Shown here: in pieces, positions 17,583 to 28,000 of the stretch
How positions within the stretch are numbered: position 1 is the stretch's first letter
Layout of the letters: every line of letters begins with the position of its first letter
Source of the DNA: Bifidobacteriaceae bacterium
GTDB taxonomy: Bacteria; Actinomycetota; Actinomycetes; Actinomycetales; WQXJ01
Direction of reading: 5' to 3'
Assembly (NCBI GenBank): GCA_031272885.1
Contig: JAISSX010000057.1
Coordinates: 1 to 64,000 of the forward strand
Length of the DNA: 64,000 nucleotides
Translations under genes and position numbers: made by a program
Notes under the pieces: model-generated
The model's database searches: none
What the model was told of the DNA's origin: nothing
The model's input: only the letters and a program-made list of their open reading frames with translations

Positions 17583-18605
17583 TCACTGCCCGGACCGCCG
17601 GGACAGTTGCACCTGCTTCAGCCTGGCCATGACAGTTGGGAACAGGCATTCGGCCAAGATCAGGGCTTTACGCTTCAATCCCAGGTGGCGGCTGCGCAGC
17701 AACCCTCGCCCGGTCTGCCGCAGGTCCTTGATGGTCTCCCGCAGCAGGGCGTTTTCCTGTTTGGTTGACTTGGACGCCACGATCTGCCGCACCAGGTAGA
17801 ACTGGTGGCCAAACAGCATGTGGTTGTAGGCGAAGATCACCTTGGGGGTTTCGATCAACAGATCCCGCCCGATGCCGCGCAGCGACTCCAGGCCGCCCGT
17901 GCCGATCCGCACGCTGGCCTTGGTGGTGGCGCTGCCCGCGTTGTTCAGCCGGTAGTGATACACCTTGCGGCGCCCCACGCCCACGGTGCCGGCCCGTTGG
18001 GAAGCGTCGGTGACGAAGCGCAGGCCCTCAGAGGAGAAGAGTTCGGGCTTGAAGCGGATGCCGGCTTCATCGAGGAAGTCGCGGCGGAACAGTTTGTTCC
18101 AACTGCCCACCGTGATGGCCGGATACAGCAGGGCGGCCGTGGCACGCTCGGGTGACCAGGCTTCGATGCTGTCCTCTTTCACTTGCACGGTGTCAACGGT
18201 GGTGAAGTTGTTGAACGACATCGCCATGGGTGCCTTGGTCGCTTCGATCACCTGCAGCATGTAGGTGATGAAGTCAGGTTCTAGCCAGTCATCGCCATCG
18301 ACGAATGCGATGTACTCCCCTGCGGCTGCCTCCAGGCCGGCGTTGCGGGCCGTCGAGACGCCTTGATTCGCCTGGTGGATCACCTTGACCCGTTGATCCT
18401 GCCCGGCCAGGGCGTCGCAGATGGCGCCGGAGCCATCCGGCGAGCCGTCATCGACCAGGATCACCTCAAGGTTGGCGTGTTGCTGTTCCAGGATCGACTG
18501 GACGCACTGTTCGAGGAACTGCTCCACGTTATAGACGGGGACTATCAGCGACACCAGCGGTGGTGTGGCGCCAGGGGCGGTATCCAAGCCGGGCTGCGCA
18601 GCCAT
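17583..18605 (-). CDS. Glycosyltransferase family 2
   Basis: A 340-residue GT-A enzyme. VSLIVPVYNVEQFLEQCVQS, then ILVDDGSPDGSG, ANQGVSTARNAGLEAA and the metal-binding FVDGDDWLEPD motif are all present in order within the first ~120 residues. The C-terminal part (SNKLFRR-like SWNKLFRRDFL, then a helical tail) fits capsule transferases that act on the cytosolic face. The ATG is followed by AAQPGLD. The promoter is unclear. It is divergent from the flippase gene. Confidence 0.93.
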   Translation of the reverse strand: MAAQPGLDTAPGATPPLVSLIVPVYNVEQFLEQCVQSILEQQHANLEVILVDDGSPDGSGAICDALAGQDQRVKVIHQANQGVSTARNAGLEAAAGEYIAFVDGDDWLEPDFITYMLQVIEATKAPMAMSFNNFTTVDTVQVKEDSIEAWSPERATAALLYPAITVGSWNKLFRRDFLDEAGIRFKPELFSSEGLRFVTDASQRAGTVGVGRRKVYHYRLNNAGSATTKASVRIGTGGLESLRGIGRDLLIETPKVIFAYNHMLFGHQFYLVRQIVASKSTKQENALLRETIKDLRQTGRGLLRSRHLGLKRKALILAECLFPTVMARLKQVQLSRRSGQ

Positions 18606-18736
18606 GATTGATCTACCTGGTTCTCTTGGGTGGCCTAGGTGGTCAAGTCAAGCGAGTCTAGCAGGCGGTATCATCCATAGGCGCGCCCAGTCGGCGGCGC
18701 GGGTAGCACCGGCAACGAAACGGCGGCAACACGGAG

Positions 18737-20071
18737 TTGACTCAAGCAGACACCCAGGAGGAGGTTCAGCGCCCACCGGCGCGCAGCGCCTTTGCCACCC
18801 TGGCCTGGGCCTTCTTGGAGCGGATTGTGCCGCGGATCGGCTCAGCCGCCATCATGCTGATCTTCGCGGCGGTCACCTCTCCCACCATCGTCGGCTACTA
18901 CTCCGCCATGACGTTGGCCTACCTGGCCATGCAGGCCCTGTTCGATTCGGCTGTGCGGCAGATTGCGGTAGGAGCGGTCCACACGCCCGGCGGGGTGGCC
19001 TTCCTGCGCCGCTACATCAAGACCTACGCACTGACCGGACCCGCTGTGATGTTCGGGGCGCTGGCCATCATGTGCGCCTTCGGATCGATGACCTTGCGGA
19101 TTGCCCTTGAGCTGTCCCCCATGGTGCTGGCCCCTGTGGCGGTAGCCAGCGCCACCCGCGCCCTGGCCACCGCCCAGGCAGCCAACCTGTGGCGGCGCAT
19201 CAGCCTGACCCAGGCCGTCGCCGTGATCGCCTCCTGCACGGTCACCATTCCTGTGGTGATAGTCACCGAAAGCCCGCTTGGGTCGGCCCTGCAGTTGCTG
19301 ATGTCGGAGACCATCTTTGCCCTTGGCGTCCGGCGGATGGCACGGGGACATCAGATGGAACCGGGCGAAGAACCGCTGGTGTCATACTTCCACCAGTTCC
19401 GGGCGGCATCGGCCTACACCCTGGTCAGTTGGGCCCAAAACCAGGCCGACCGGCTGTTCCTTGGCTTGTTCGCCGGTTCAGCCACCCTCGGCAGCTACTC
19501 ATTTGCCGGCAGCCTGTCACACCAGGTAACCGACTCGCTTGGTGTGGCCACCGCCAATGTCCTGCGACCCAAGGTGATAGACGGCAAGACCAAGTCCGAT
19601 GCCGAGTTGCGGCACCTGGTCATGCCCACCCTCAGACGAGCCATGGTCATGACTGTGGCCGTCATCCTGGTCACCTTCCCCGCCGCCTATTGGGTTGCCC
19701 CGCTGGTCTTCAAAGACGACTGGGATTCGGCCCTGCAGATTGTGCCAGTGTTGAGCATATCGGCCGTGCCGGCCCTGGTGTCGTGGTGCCTGTCACCCGT
19801 GCTGGTCTACCAAGCCAGGCTGCGACTGGCCACCGCCATCAAGGTCTGCGGCACCATCATGTCGGTGGGGGTAGCGGTGGCGGCCACCTACTCCTTGGAG
19901 TTGGCCGCCTGGGTGGTGGTGGCGCGCGAGACCATCATCATGTGCGCCATCGCCCTGATCGGCACGCGGCGATCCATCGGAGCACGGGTGCTGGTGACAC
20001 CGGTCCTCCTGGTGGTTGTGTTGTCAGGGTTGTTCCTGCTGGGCAAACCGCTCTACGCCCTCTTCGGCTGA
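18737..20071 (+). CDS. Wzx-like oligosaccharide flippase
   Basis: A 444-residue integral membrane protein with about 12 helices and the composition of the MOP/PST flippase family. Examples are AIMLIFAAVTSPTIVGYYSA at the N terminus, RLFLGLFAGSATLGSYSFA in the middle and LSISAVPALVSWCLSPVL near the C-terminal third. It would move undecaprenyl-linked repeat units across the membrane for the Wzy-type polymerases in this locus. The start is TTG at 18737; no strong ribosome-binding site is seen and the first ~20 residues are soluble. A stem-loop follows the gene. Confidence 0.85.
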   Translation: MTQADTQEEVQRPPARSAFATLAWAFLERIVPRIGSAAIMLIFAAVTSPTIVGYYSAMTLAYLAMQALFDSAVRQIAVGAVHTPGGVAFLRRYIKTYALTGPAVMFGALAIMCAFGSMTLRIALELSPMVLAPVAVASATRALATAQAANLWRRISLTQAVAVIASCTVTIPVVIVTESPLGSALQLLMSETIFALGVRRMARGHQMEPGEEPLVSYFHQFRAASAYTLVSWAQNQADRLFLGLFAGSATLGSYSFAGSLSHQVTDSLGVATANVLRPKVIDGKTKSDAELRHLVMPTLRRAMVMTVAVILVTFPAAYWVAPLVFKDDWDSALQIVPVLSISAVPALVSWCLSPVLVYQARLRLATAIKVCGTIMSVGVAVAATYSLELAAWVVVARETIIMCAIALIGTRRSIGARVLVTPVLLVVVLSGLFLLGKPLYALFG

Positions 20072-20114
20072 CTGAGTCACCAAGTAGGCCCCGAGTAGGC
20101 CACAGCACAGCCGT

Positions 20115-20142
20115 TGATAGTGCAACCATCACCGCACTATCA
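20115..20142. terminator. Bidirectional hairpin between flippase and metK
   Basis: TGATAGTGC (20115-20123) pairs with GCACTATCA (20134-20142). It lies between two convergent genes and is AT-richer than its surroundings. Confidence 0.6.
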
Positions 20143-20224
20143 GCTGAGCGAGCACGATCCTCACGTAGTCCCACAGGGTGTTCGGCGGCGAGGGCGCCTA
20201 CTGACCTGCCAGGGCGGGCAGACT

Positions 20225-21409
20225 TCAGCCTTTGACGGCCTTAGCCAGGGCTTCGGCCCGGTCGGTCTTTTCCCAGGTGGCGATGTCGATCTCGCGGCCG
20301 AAGTGGCCGTAGTTGGTGGTCTGTGTATAGATCGGCCGGATCAAGTCCAAGTCCCGGATGATGGCGGCCGGCCGTAGGTCGAAAACCTCGGAGATGGCGG
20401 CCGTGATCTGACTGACCGGCACTGTCTCGGTGCCGAAAGCGTCAACGTGGATGGCGATGGGATGGGACCGCCCGATGGCGTAAGACACCTGGACCTCAAC
20501 CCGGCCGGCCAGTCCAGCGGCCACGATGTTCTTGGCCACCCAGCGCATGGCGTAGGCGGCCGAGCGGTCCACCTTCGAGGGATCCTTGCCGGAGAAGGCA
20601 CCACCGCCGTGCCGGGCCATGCCGCCGTAGGTGTCGACAATGATCTTGCGGCCCGTCAGGCCGGTGTCCCCAGCCGGGCCGCCGATGACGAAACTGCCGG
20701 TTGGGTTGACGAAGACCTTGACGCCTTCCGTAGTGAGGCCATAGCGCGCCACCACTGGTTCGATGACGTGGGCGGCGATGTCGTGGCGGACCTGCTCTAG
20801 GTCGGCCCTAGCCTGGTGCTGGGCGGACACAACGACCGTGTCCACCCCGACCGGCCGGGCGCCATCGTACGCAATGGTCACCTGGGTCTTGCCGTCCGGG
20901 TAGAGGTAGTCGAGCGTGCCGTCTTTGCGGACCTGCGCCAACTGTTCGGCCAGGCGGTGGGCCAGGTCGATCGGCAGGGGCATCAGGTTGGGAGTCTCAT
21001 CGGTGGCGTAGCCGAACATCATGCCCTGGTCCCCGGCACCCTGCTGGTCTTCCGGGTCACCTGAACCTGCCTGAGCCTCTTCGGCGGCCCTGACGCCACG
21101 GTCAATCTCGGGCGACTGGGCGCCGATGCCGACCAGCACGCCGCACGAGGCGCCGTCGATGCCGCTTTCCGCCGTGGTGTAGCCGATCTGGAGCATGCGC
21201 CGCCGAACCACGTCTTCGATTTCGACATAGCCTTCGGTGGTGATCTCACCTGACACCAGCACCACGCCCTTGCCCACCAGGGTCTCGGCTGCCACGTGAG
21301 CGTCGGGGTCTTGTTCCAGAACCGCATCAAGAATGGCGTCCGAGATCGCATCCGCCACCTTGTCGGGGTGTCCCTCGGTGACGGATTCGGATGTGAACAA
21401 GCGGGCCAT
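20225..21409 (-). CDS. metK: S-adenosylmethionine synthetase
   Basis: Makes S-adenosylmethionine from methionine and ATP in the cytosol. The 394-residue protein has [17 protein letters not shown] at the N terminus, the [15 protein letters not shown] signature, the second PROSITE-type block [16 protein letters not shown], and [20 protein letters not shown] site precedes the ATG by 10 nt. It is divergent from ahcY, so production and recycling of the SAM cycle sit back to back. I looked for a SAM riboswitch in the 140-nt gap and saw none. Its position inside a polysaccharide locus is unusual. Confidence 0.98.
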   Translation of the reverse strand: MARLFTSESVTEGHPDKVADAISDAILDAVLEQDPDAHVAAETLVGKGVVLVSGEITTEGYVEIEDVVRRRMLQIGYTTAESGIDGASCGVLVGIGAQSPEIDRGVRAAEEAQAGSGDPEDQQGAGDQGMMFGYATDETPNLMPLPIDLAHRLAEQLAQVRKDGTLDYLYPDGKTQVTIAYDGARPVGVDTVVVSAQHQARADLEQVRHDIAAHVIEPVVARYGLTTEGVKVFVNPTGSFVIGGPAGDTGLTGRKIIVDTYGGMARHGGGAFSGKDPSKVDRSAAYAMRWVAKNIVAAGLAGRVEVQVSYAIGRSHPIAIHVDAFGTETVPVSQITAAISEVFDLRPAAIIRDLDLIRPIYTQTTNYGHFGREIDIATWEKTDRAEALAKAVKG

Positions 21410-21535
21410 AGAGTTATCGTCCTCACTTCGCGTGGCCGGGCGGGCGCCGCTGACAGCCTAGTAGACCTTTCCGCCGCCGGCGATGGTTGTGACGAAACGT
21501 AAAGCGACCGGCGGCTCACCTGGGCCATTGGAGGC

Positions 21536-21541
21536 TAGTCT
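21536..21541 (+). promoter_or_regulatory. Leaderless -10 box TAGTCT for ahcY
   Basis: TAGTCT followed by 8 nt and the ATG at 21550. There is no ribosome-binding site between them. Confidence 0.5.
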
Positions 21542-21549
21542 TCTTCACC

Positions 21550-22980
21550 ATGGACTACCGCGTCGCTGACTTGTCGCTGGCCGCCTGGGGGCGGCAAGAA
21601 ATCACCCTGGCCGAACATGAAATGCCTGGTCTGATGGCCATGCGGGAACGCTATGGCGCCACCAAGCCGCTGCAGGGAGCGCGGATAGCCGGGTCGCTGC
21701 ACATGACGGTGCAGACCGCCGTGTTGATCGAGACCCTGACGGCGCTGGGGGCAGAAGTGCGGTGGGCTTCCTGCAACATCTTCTCTACCCAGGACCACGC
21801 AGCAGCGGCCGTGGTGGTGGGGCCGAACGGCACGCCCGAGGAGCCGCGCGGTGTGCCGGTGTTCGCCTGGAAGGGTGAAACGCTGGCCGAATACTGGTGG
21901 TGCACCGAGCAGATCCTGCGTTGGCCGGGGCAGCCGGCCACCATGATCTTGGACGATGGCGGCGATGCCACCCTGTTTGTGCACGAAGGCGCGAAGGCGC
22001 AACGAACCGGAGTGGCGCCATCGGCTGGGCCGGAGGCCTCGGAGGAGTGGCGAGCCGTGGTGGCCCAGGTGACCGAGGCGGCCCTGGGTTCGGACCGGCT
22101 CGACTTCGCCGCTGTGGTGGCGTCGCTGCGGGGCGTCACCGAAGAGACCACCACCGGCGTGCACCGCCTGTACACGATGGCGTCCGCGGGGGAGCTGTTG
22201 TTCCCCGCCATCAACGTCAACGACTCGGTCACCAAGTCGAAGTTCGACAACACGTACGGCTGCCGGCACTCGCTGGTTGACGGCATCAACCGGGCCACCG
22301 ACATCTTGATTGGCGGCAAGGTGGCCGTTGTGTGCGGCTACGGCGACGTGGGTAAGGGCTGCGCCGAGTCGCTGCGCGGCCAGGGCGCCCGGGTGATAGT
22401 GACCGAGATCGACCCGATCTGCGCCCTGCAGGCCGCCATGGACGGCTACGAGGTGAGGACCTTGGACGAGGTGATCAGCGAAGCCGATTTCGTCATAACG
22501 GCCACCGGCTGCTGCGGCGTGGTGACAGCCGCCCAGATGGCGCGGATGAAGCACCTGGCCGTGCTGGGAAACATCGGCCACTTCGACAACGAACTGGATA
22601 TGGCCGGCCTGGCGGCATGGCCGGGCGTGGTGCGGGAGAACGTCAAGCCTCAGGTTGACCTGTGGCGCTTCCCGGACGGCCACGCGGTGATTGTGCTGTC
22701 CGAGGGGCGGTTGCTCAACCTGGGCAACGCCACGGGGCATCCCAGCTTTGTGATGTCGAACTCGTTCACCAACCAGGTGCTGGCGCAGCTTGAACTGTGG
22801 ACCAACCCGGAGGCCTATCCGCTGGGTGTTCACATGCTGCCGAAGAAGCTGGACGAGGAAGTGGCGCGGCTGCACCTGGCTGCCTTGGGCATCTCGTTGA
22901 CGGAGCTGACCCCCGCCCAAGCCGAGTACCTGGGCGTGCCCATCGAAGGCCCCTACAAGGCCGACTGGTACCGCTACTGA
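21550..22980 (+). CDS. ahcY: Adenosylhomocysteinase
   Basis: NAD-dependent hydrolase of S-adenosylhomocysteine to adenosine and homocysteine; it removes the product inhibitor of methyltransferases. The 476-residue protein has [33 protein letters not shown] with the conserved Asp, [13 protein letters not shown], and the NAD-binding [20 protein letters not shown]. The C terminus ends ADWYRY, the family ending that contacts NAD of the neighbouring subunit. It probably has no leader, since TAGTCT lies 8 nt upstream. A 10-bp hairpin follows the stop. Confidence 0.98.
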   Translation: MDYRVADLSLAAWGRQEITLAEHEMPGLMAMRERYGATKPLQGARIAGSLHMTVQTAVLIETLTALGAEVRWASCNIFSTQDHAAAAVVVGPNGTPEEPRGVPVFAWKGETLAEYWWCTEQILRWPGQPATMILDDGGDATLFVHEGAKAQRTGVAPSAGPEASEEWRAVVAQVTEAALGSDRLDFAAVVASLRGVTEETTTGVHRLYTMASAGELLFPAINVNDSVTKSKFDNTYGCRHSLVDGINRATDILIGGKVAVVCGYGDVGKGCAESLRGQGARVIVTEIDPICALQAAMDGYEVRTLDEVISEADFVITATGCCGVVTAAQMARMKHLAVLGNIGHFDNELDMAGLAAWPGVVRENVKPQVDLWRFPDGHAVIVLSEGRLLNLGNATGHPSFVMSNSFTNQVLAQLELWTNPEAYPLGVHMLPKKLDEEVARLHLAALGISLTELTPAQAEYLGVPIEGPYKADWYRY

Positions 22981-23004
22981 TCGACGGCTTCGTCTGGGAG
23001 CTGG

Positions 23005-23039
23005 CTACTGCAACAGCTACTCGAAAAATGTTGCAGTAG
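23005..23039. terminator. Hairpin after ahcY
   Basis: CTACTGCAAC (23005-23014) pairs perfectly with GTTGCAGTAG (23030-23039) around a 15-nt loop. It lies between ahcY and a convergent gene. Confidence 0.65.
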
Positions 23040-23136
23040 ATGCCCGCCGGGACGGGTGACCGGGTTGTCCTAGGACGGGGTAACAGCATCCGGTAGGTGC
23101 GGCGTTGTGGTCGTAAAGGCGGTGAGTGTCGCCCCG

Positions 23137-24915
23137 TCAGTAGGCGCCTTCGCCGCCGAACACCACTTTGACGGTGCGGAACAGGATCTGTAGATCGGTT
23201 AGCAGCGACCAGTTCTCCACGTAGTACAGGTCCAGCCGGATCGACGCGTCCCAAGACAAGTCGGACCGGCCACTGACCTGCCACAGACCGGTGATACCTG
23301 GCTTGACCAGGAAGCGCCGCGCCACCTGCGAGGCCGTGTACTGCTCCACCTCGACCGGCAGGGGCGGCCGCGGCCCCACTAAGCTCATCGACCCGCCAAA
23401 CACGTTCAGTAGCTGCGGCAGTTCATCAATTGAGAACCGCCGCAGCACCCGCCCCACCTTGGTCACCCGAGGGTCGTCCTTGATCTTGAACAGCACCTCA
23501 TTGCCGGCATCCCGGTCCTGGTCAAGCTGGTCCAGCAACTGCTCCGCGTTCACCACCATGGAGCGGAACTTCAGCATGCGGAAGGTCTCGCCGTGCAACC
23601 CCACCCGCTCCTGCTTGAACAGCACCGGTCCTTTGGAACCCAGTTTGATCAGGACGGCGATGACCGCGAACGGCACCGCCAGCAGAATCAAGGCAACAGC
23701 CGATGTGACCAGGTCGAAGGCCCGTTTCAACAGGGCCTCCGCCCCGCTGAAGCGCGGCGATTCGATGTGGATCAACGACAGCCCGGCCACCGGCCGCGTC
23801 GCCACCCGCGGCCCGGCGATGTCCACCATTGATGGGGCCATGATCAGGTGCTCGATGCCGGGCCGCAACTGCCAGCTCAGGTTCTTGACGGCCTCTGGGT
23901 CCAGTTCGGGTGCGCCGGCCACGACCAGGGAATCCGCCCAAACCTGGTGCATCGTGTCGATGGTCTGCTCCAGCGTCACCACCGGTACACCAAGGTCAAG
24001 CAACTGGGGCGGCGGCGTCTCACCCTGGGGCAGCGCCACGGCGTTGACCGAATAACCGGCAGCGGAGTTACGCCGCAGCTCTTCGACCACCGCCACCACC
24101 CGGTCGGCACTGCCGGCCACCAAAGCCCGGGTGGTGTAAAGCTGCTGATGCTGGCGCTTTTGCACCAGCCAGACGCGCCACACCTTGCGGGAAATCAGCA
24201 GGGCAAGGAGGCCGCACGGGAACACCACCAGCAGATAGCCGCGGGCAAAGTCGATCTTGAACATCACCGTCAAGGTCACCACCACGGCAAACCACCACAT
24301 GGTGCCCACCACCACGCGTTGATACTCGGTGATCCCCTCGCCGTAGACCAGCGGATCGCGTGAGCCCACAGCCTGCAACAGCACCATCCAGCCCACCGCC
24401 ATGGCCAGCGACACCCAGCGGTACGGCAGGTAGCGATGGTCACCCACCAGCAACACGTAGTGCGTCTGGGCCCCAAACCAGATCAGTTGGGCCCCAAGCA
24501 CCGCCCACAGGGTTGAGATCAGGTCCGTGATGCCCACCCGCGTGGCATAGACCCGCCGCCACTTGAACACGGTCACCTTGGTGGGTGGCAGGACGGTGGT
24601 ACGTGTGGGCCGGCGCCGGCCGGTGACCTTCAGGCCAATGGCGCTGAACAACAGGGCCGCCAGCCCGATGGCGAGCCACACCAGCGTAGGCGGGTCACTG
24701 GCCAGTTGGCGCCACGGCCGGGCCTCCGTCACCATGCCCTGGTAGGTCCCCTTGAGCCACCGGCGCAGCACGGCGGGGCTCCACAGGGCAACCACCAGTA
24801 GGATCGCCAGCCCCAGGCCGGCCACGTAGAAGGCGAAGCGGGCAACCACACCCAGTGGCACCTTGGCGGGTGACCCAGCGCTGGGGGGTTGGCTCTTCGC
24901 CGGTGAGGAAACCAT
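23137..24915 (-). CDS. Initiating polyprenyl glycosylphosphotransferase (WbaP-like)
   Basis: A 592-residue membrane enzyme that links the first sugar phosphate to undecaprenyl phosphate and so starts each repeat unit. The N-terminal ~300 residues hold five or so membrane helices. A central soluble CoA-binding-like domain follows (ALVAGSADRVVAVVEEL). The C-terminal bacterial sugar transferase domain has LLKRAFDLVTSAVALILL, LFKQERVGLHGETFRMLKFR, DELPQLLNVFGGSMSLVGPR and KPGITGLWQVSGRS. The ATG at 24915 has GGAG 4 nt upstream; the longer frame overlaps the phosphatase promoter. It sits at the far end of the locus, apart from the other genes because of metK-ahcY. Confidence 0.95.
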   Translation of the reverse strand: MVSSPAKSQPPSAGSPAKVPLGVVARFAFYVAGLGLAILLVVALWSPAVLRRWLKGTYQGMVTEARPWRQLASDPPTLVWLAIGLAALLFSAIGLKVTGRRRPTRTTVLPPTKVTVFKWRRVYATRVGITDLISTLWAVLGAQLIWFGAQTHYVLLVGDHRYLPYRWVSLAMAVGWMVLLQAVGSRDPLVYGEGITEYQRVVVGTMWWFAVVVTLTVMFKIDFARGYLLVVFPCGLLALLISRKVWRVWLVQKRQHQQLYTTRALVAGSADRVVAVVEELRRNSAAGYSVNAVALPQGETPPPQLLDLGVPVVTLEQTIDTMHQVWADSLVVAGAPELDPEAVKNLSWQLRPGIEHLIMAPSMVDIAGPRVATRPVAGLSLIHIESPRFSGAEALLKRAFDLVTSAVALILLAVPFAVIAVLIKLGSKGPVLFKQERVGLHGETFRMLKFRSMVVNAEQLLDQLDQDRDAGNEVLFKIKDDPRVTKVGRVLRRFSIDELPQLLNVFGGSMSLVGPRPPLPVEVEQYTASQVARRFLVKPGITGLWQVSGRSDLSWDASIRLDLYYVENWSLLTDLQILFRTVKVVFGGEGAY

Positions 24916-25020
24916 CACGCTCCGTGGACACCATCGGCGCCCGCGCCAGTCGCCTGCCGGCGGGCCTTGGTCGGTTGAGATATTGCTCCTGTGATCATAG
25001 TCACCACCAGGACTTCCGGT

Positions 25021-25026
25021 TAGGCT
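25021..25026 (+). promoter_or_regulatory. Probable -10 box TAGGCT for the phosphatase
   Basis: TAGGCT lies only 3 nt before the GTG at 25030, too close for that codon to be transcribed. It therefore favours the ATG at 25060 with a leader of about 27 nt. Confidence 0.4.
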
Positions 25027-25059
25027 GGTGTGGTCGATGTCGCACAGATTGGTCCCGCC

Positions 25060-28000
25060 ATGGCTCCCCAACCAAGCTCCCGCCCATCACATTCGCCCCG
25101 CCGCCGGGCCTCAGCCGTCAGGGCGGTGGTGGCCTTCGCCGTGGCCTGCAGTGGGTTGGTGGTGGCCGATGCCGCGGGGGCGGCCGACCGTACCACGGAC
25201 CTAACCAACAAGGCCGTCTCCTACCAGCCAACCGGTCAGGTGCGCAATGTCATCCTGTTCATCGGCGACGGTATGGGTGATTCCCAGATTGCCCTGGCCC
25301 GCAACTACCTGAAGGGTGCCACCGGCACCTTTGAGGGAATTGACGCCCTACCGTTCACCGGCAGCTACACCACCTACTCGCTGGACGCGATCACCGCCAA
25401 GCCCGACTATTCAACCGACTCGGCCGCCAGCGCCACCGGCTTTGCCACCGGCACCAAGACCTACGACGGCGCCATCGGCGTCAACCGCTACAACGTCTCG
25501 GTGACCAACCTGTTCGAAGCCGCCAAGTCTTGGGGCATGCGCACCGGCAATATCACCACAGACACCCTGACGGGTGCCACGCCTGCCGCGCAGGTGGCCC
25601 ACGTGGTCAACCGCGCCTGCACAGGCCCAAACTCAACCAGTCCGACCCTTGGATCAACGTTGTGCAAGCCTGAAGCCGTTGCCCTAGGCGGCAGGGGTTC
25701 CATCGCCGAACAACTGGTGATGAACCCACCGGACCTGGCTTTCGGCGGCGGCCGTGATCTGTTCGGCACACCGGATAACCCAGCCACCGGTGGCGTCGAT
25801 GAATCGACTACCAGCGGGCAGATGATCCACGACGGTGTGGGCCTGCTGGCCCTGGACAGTGGCCACAACCTGGCCCAAGCCTGGGTCAACCGCGGAGGCA
25901 GTTACATCACCAAGGCCAGCCAAATCAGTTCGCTGACTACGGCCGACCTGCCGGTGTTGGGCGTGTTCTCCACCGACATCCTGCCCGCCATTTGGAAACC
26001 GGCAGCGGCTGCGGCGGGTGGCGCCGGCAGCAGCGCCACGCCCACCACCTGCACCGCCGAACCGGCCTCCGAATCGCGTCCCACCCTGAAGGCCATGACC
26101 GAAAAGGCCATCCAACTGCTGAACCAGCCCGCCCCGGCGCAGGGCTTCCTGCTGCAAATCGAAGGCTCGGGCATTGACAAGCGGGCCCACGCGGCCGATC
26201 CCTGCGGCCAGATCGGCGAAACCAAAGACCTGGATGAGGCCGTCAAGGCTGCCCTCGATTTCGCCATTGCTGACGGCCACACGCTGGTAATCCTGACGGC
26301 CGATCACGGCCAGGCCTCCATGGTGCAGGACGGCCCCGTGGTCAAGGACGGCTCCAGCAGCGACTCGGTCAAGGGCAGGCTGTTGAGCAGCCCTGCGGGC
26401 GGCCAACTGTGGGTCACCTACCCGTCCTACTACACCACCGGCAACAGTGCCCAGCACAACGGCACCCAGCTACGCATCGCCGCCTACGGCCCGGGCGCCG
26501 CCAACGTGGTTGGCTTGACTGACCAAACCGACGTCTTTGCGCTGATCGACCGGGCCTTGGCCCTGGGCTTCACGCCCAACCCCCTGCCGCCTTTGATCGA
26601 CACGATTGGCGGAGCCATGCGCACCACCGGGGAGAGGACTGCCACCGTCAAGGCCGCCATGAAGGCAGAGGCCGGGGCCCGTAACGTCATCCTGATCACC
26701 GCCCCCGGTCTGGGTGATACCGAACTGACCCTGGCCAGGAACTACCTGAAGGGGGCCGGCGGCAGCCTAACCGGCCTGGACGCCTTCCCCATGACCGGTG
26801 AACTGACAACATCCGCCGTGGCCTGGGACAAGGACAGTTCCAAGTGGGTGCCGGACTATGTGCCCGATCTGGCCTCGGCCAGCGCCACCCTGACCACCGG
26901 CGTCAAGGCCAGGGACGGCACAGTCGGGTTGAAGTATGACGGCACCACGGCTCGCACCCTGCTGGAGAACGCCCGCGCCAAGGGTCTGCGTACCGGCATC
27001 GTCACAACCGACGCCCTGTACAACGCCGTGGCCGCCTCCGAGTTCTCCCACACCACCAACCTGGCCACCGATTCCACCGCCCGGGCACAGAAAGCCGAAG
27101 CCCTAATCGGCGCGGCCAGGCCAACGGTCGCCATCGGCGGCGGGCAGAACACGTTCACGCCCTATGTTTCCCAAGCCCAAAACCTGGGCTACCGCTATTA
27201 CACATCCTTCAGCGCGCTGCCCAGTTCGGGTGCCACCGATGCCTCGCCGGTGCTGGCGGTCATCCACAGTGGCGATAAGGCCACCAACGTGACGGGCGGC
27301 GCTGCCGTCATTGGTGGCGCACACGTCAGTTGCACCGTGCCGGCCTTAGATTCGACCAACCTGGGGGCGCTGACCACCAAGGCCATCGGCCTGCTTAACC
27401 AGGCCGCACCCGCCAAGGGCTTCTACCTGCATGTGGGCACCTCTGGCGTGCTGCGGGCCGGCAACGCCGCCAACCCCTGCCAGCAGATCGGCTACGTGCG
27501 AGAGGTCGACGCGGCAGTCCAGGCGGCGCTGGCCTTTGCCGCCGCGGATGGCAACACCCTGGTGATCTTCACCGGCGCGGTTGGCGGTTCGGCCCAGATC
27601 GTTGACAACAGCGGGTCGGCTGCCCTCACCGCCTGGGTCAACGGCACGGCCGATGCCGCCACGCTCAAGGTGCTCTACTCCAACGCCAACGCTTCTGGTG
27701 GGCGCCAAACCGGCACCCAGGTGCCCGTCTACGCCTACGGCCCCGGCGCCGCCAACGTGCTGGGGGTCCACGCCAACACCGAAGTGGCGGACATCATCCG
27801 CCGGGTCCTGGGCCTCAGCGTCACCGCCTACAACACCCCCGCCGGCCTGCCGGTCACAGCCGCCACCCCCATCATCAGTGGCACACCCACGGTCGGCTCT
27901 GCGGTCTCGGTCTCGGTTGGCACCTGGACCCCCAGCGGCCTCAGCTTCACCTACCAATGGAAGATCGGCTCCACGGTGGTGGGCACGGGCTCCTCCTACA

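Noticed and set aside
21410-21549. SAM or SAH riboswitch between metK and ahcY
   Set aside because: No conserved core could be recognised, and both starts have a plausible simple arrangement (ribosome-binding site for metK, leaderless for ahcY).
21535-22920. 461-codon frame opposite ahcY
   Set aside because: Shadow of a well-identified enzyme and it covers its promoter.
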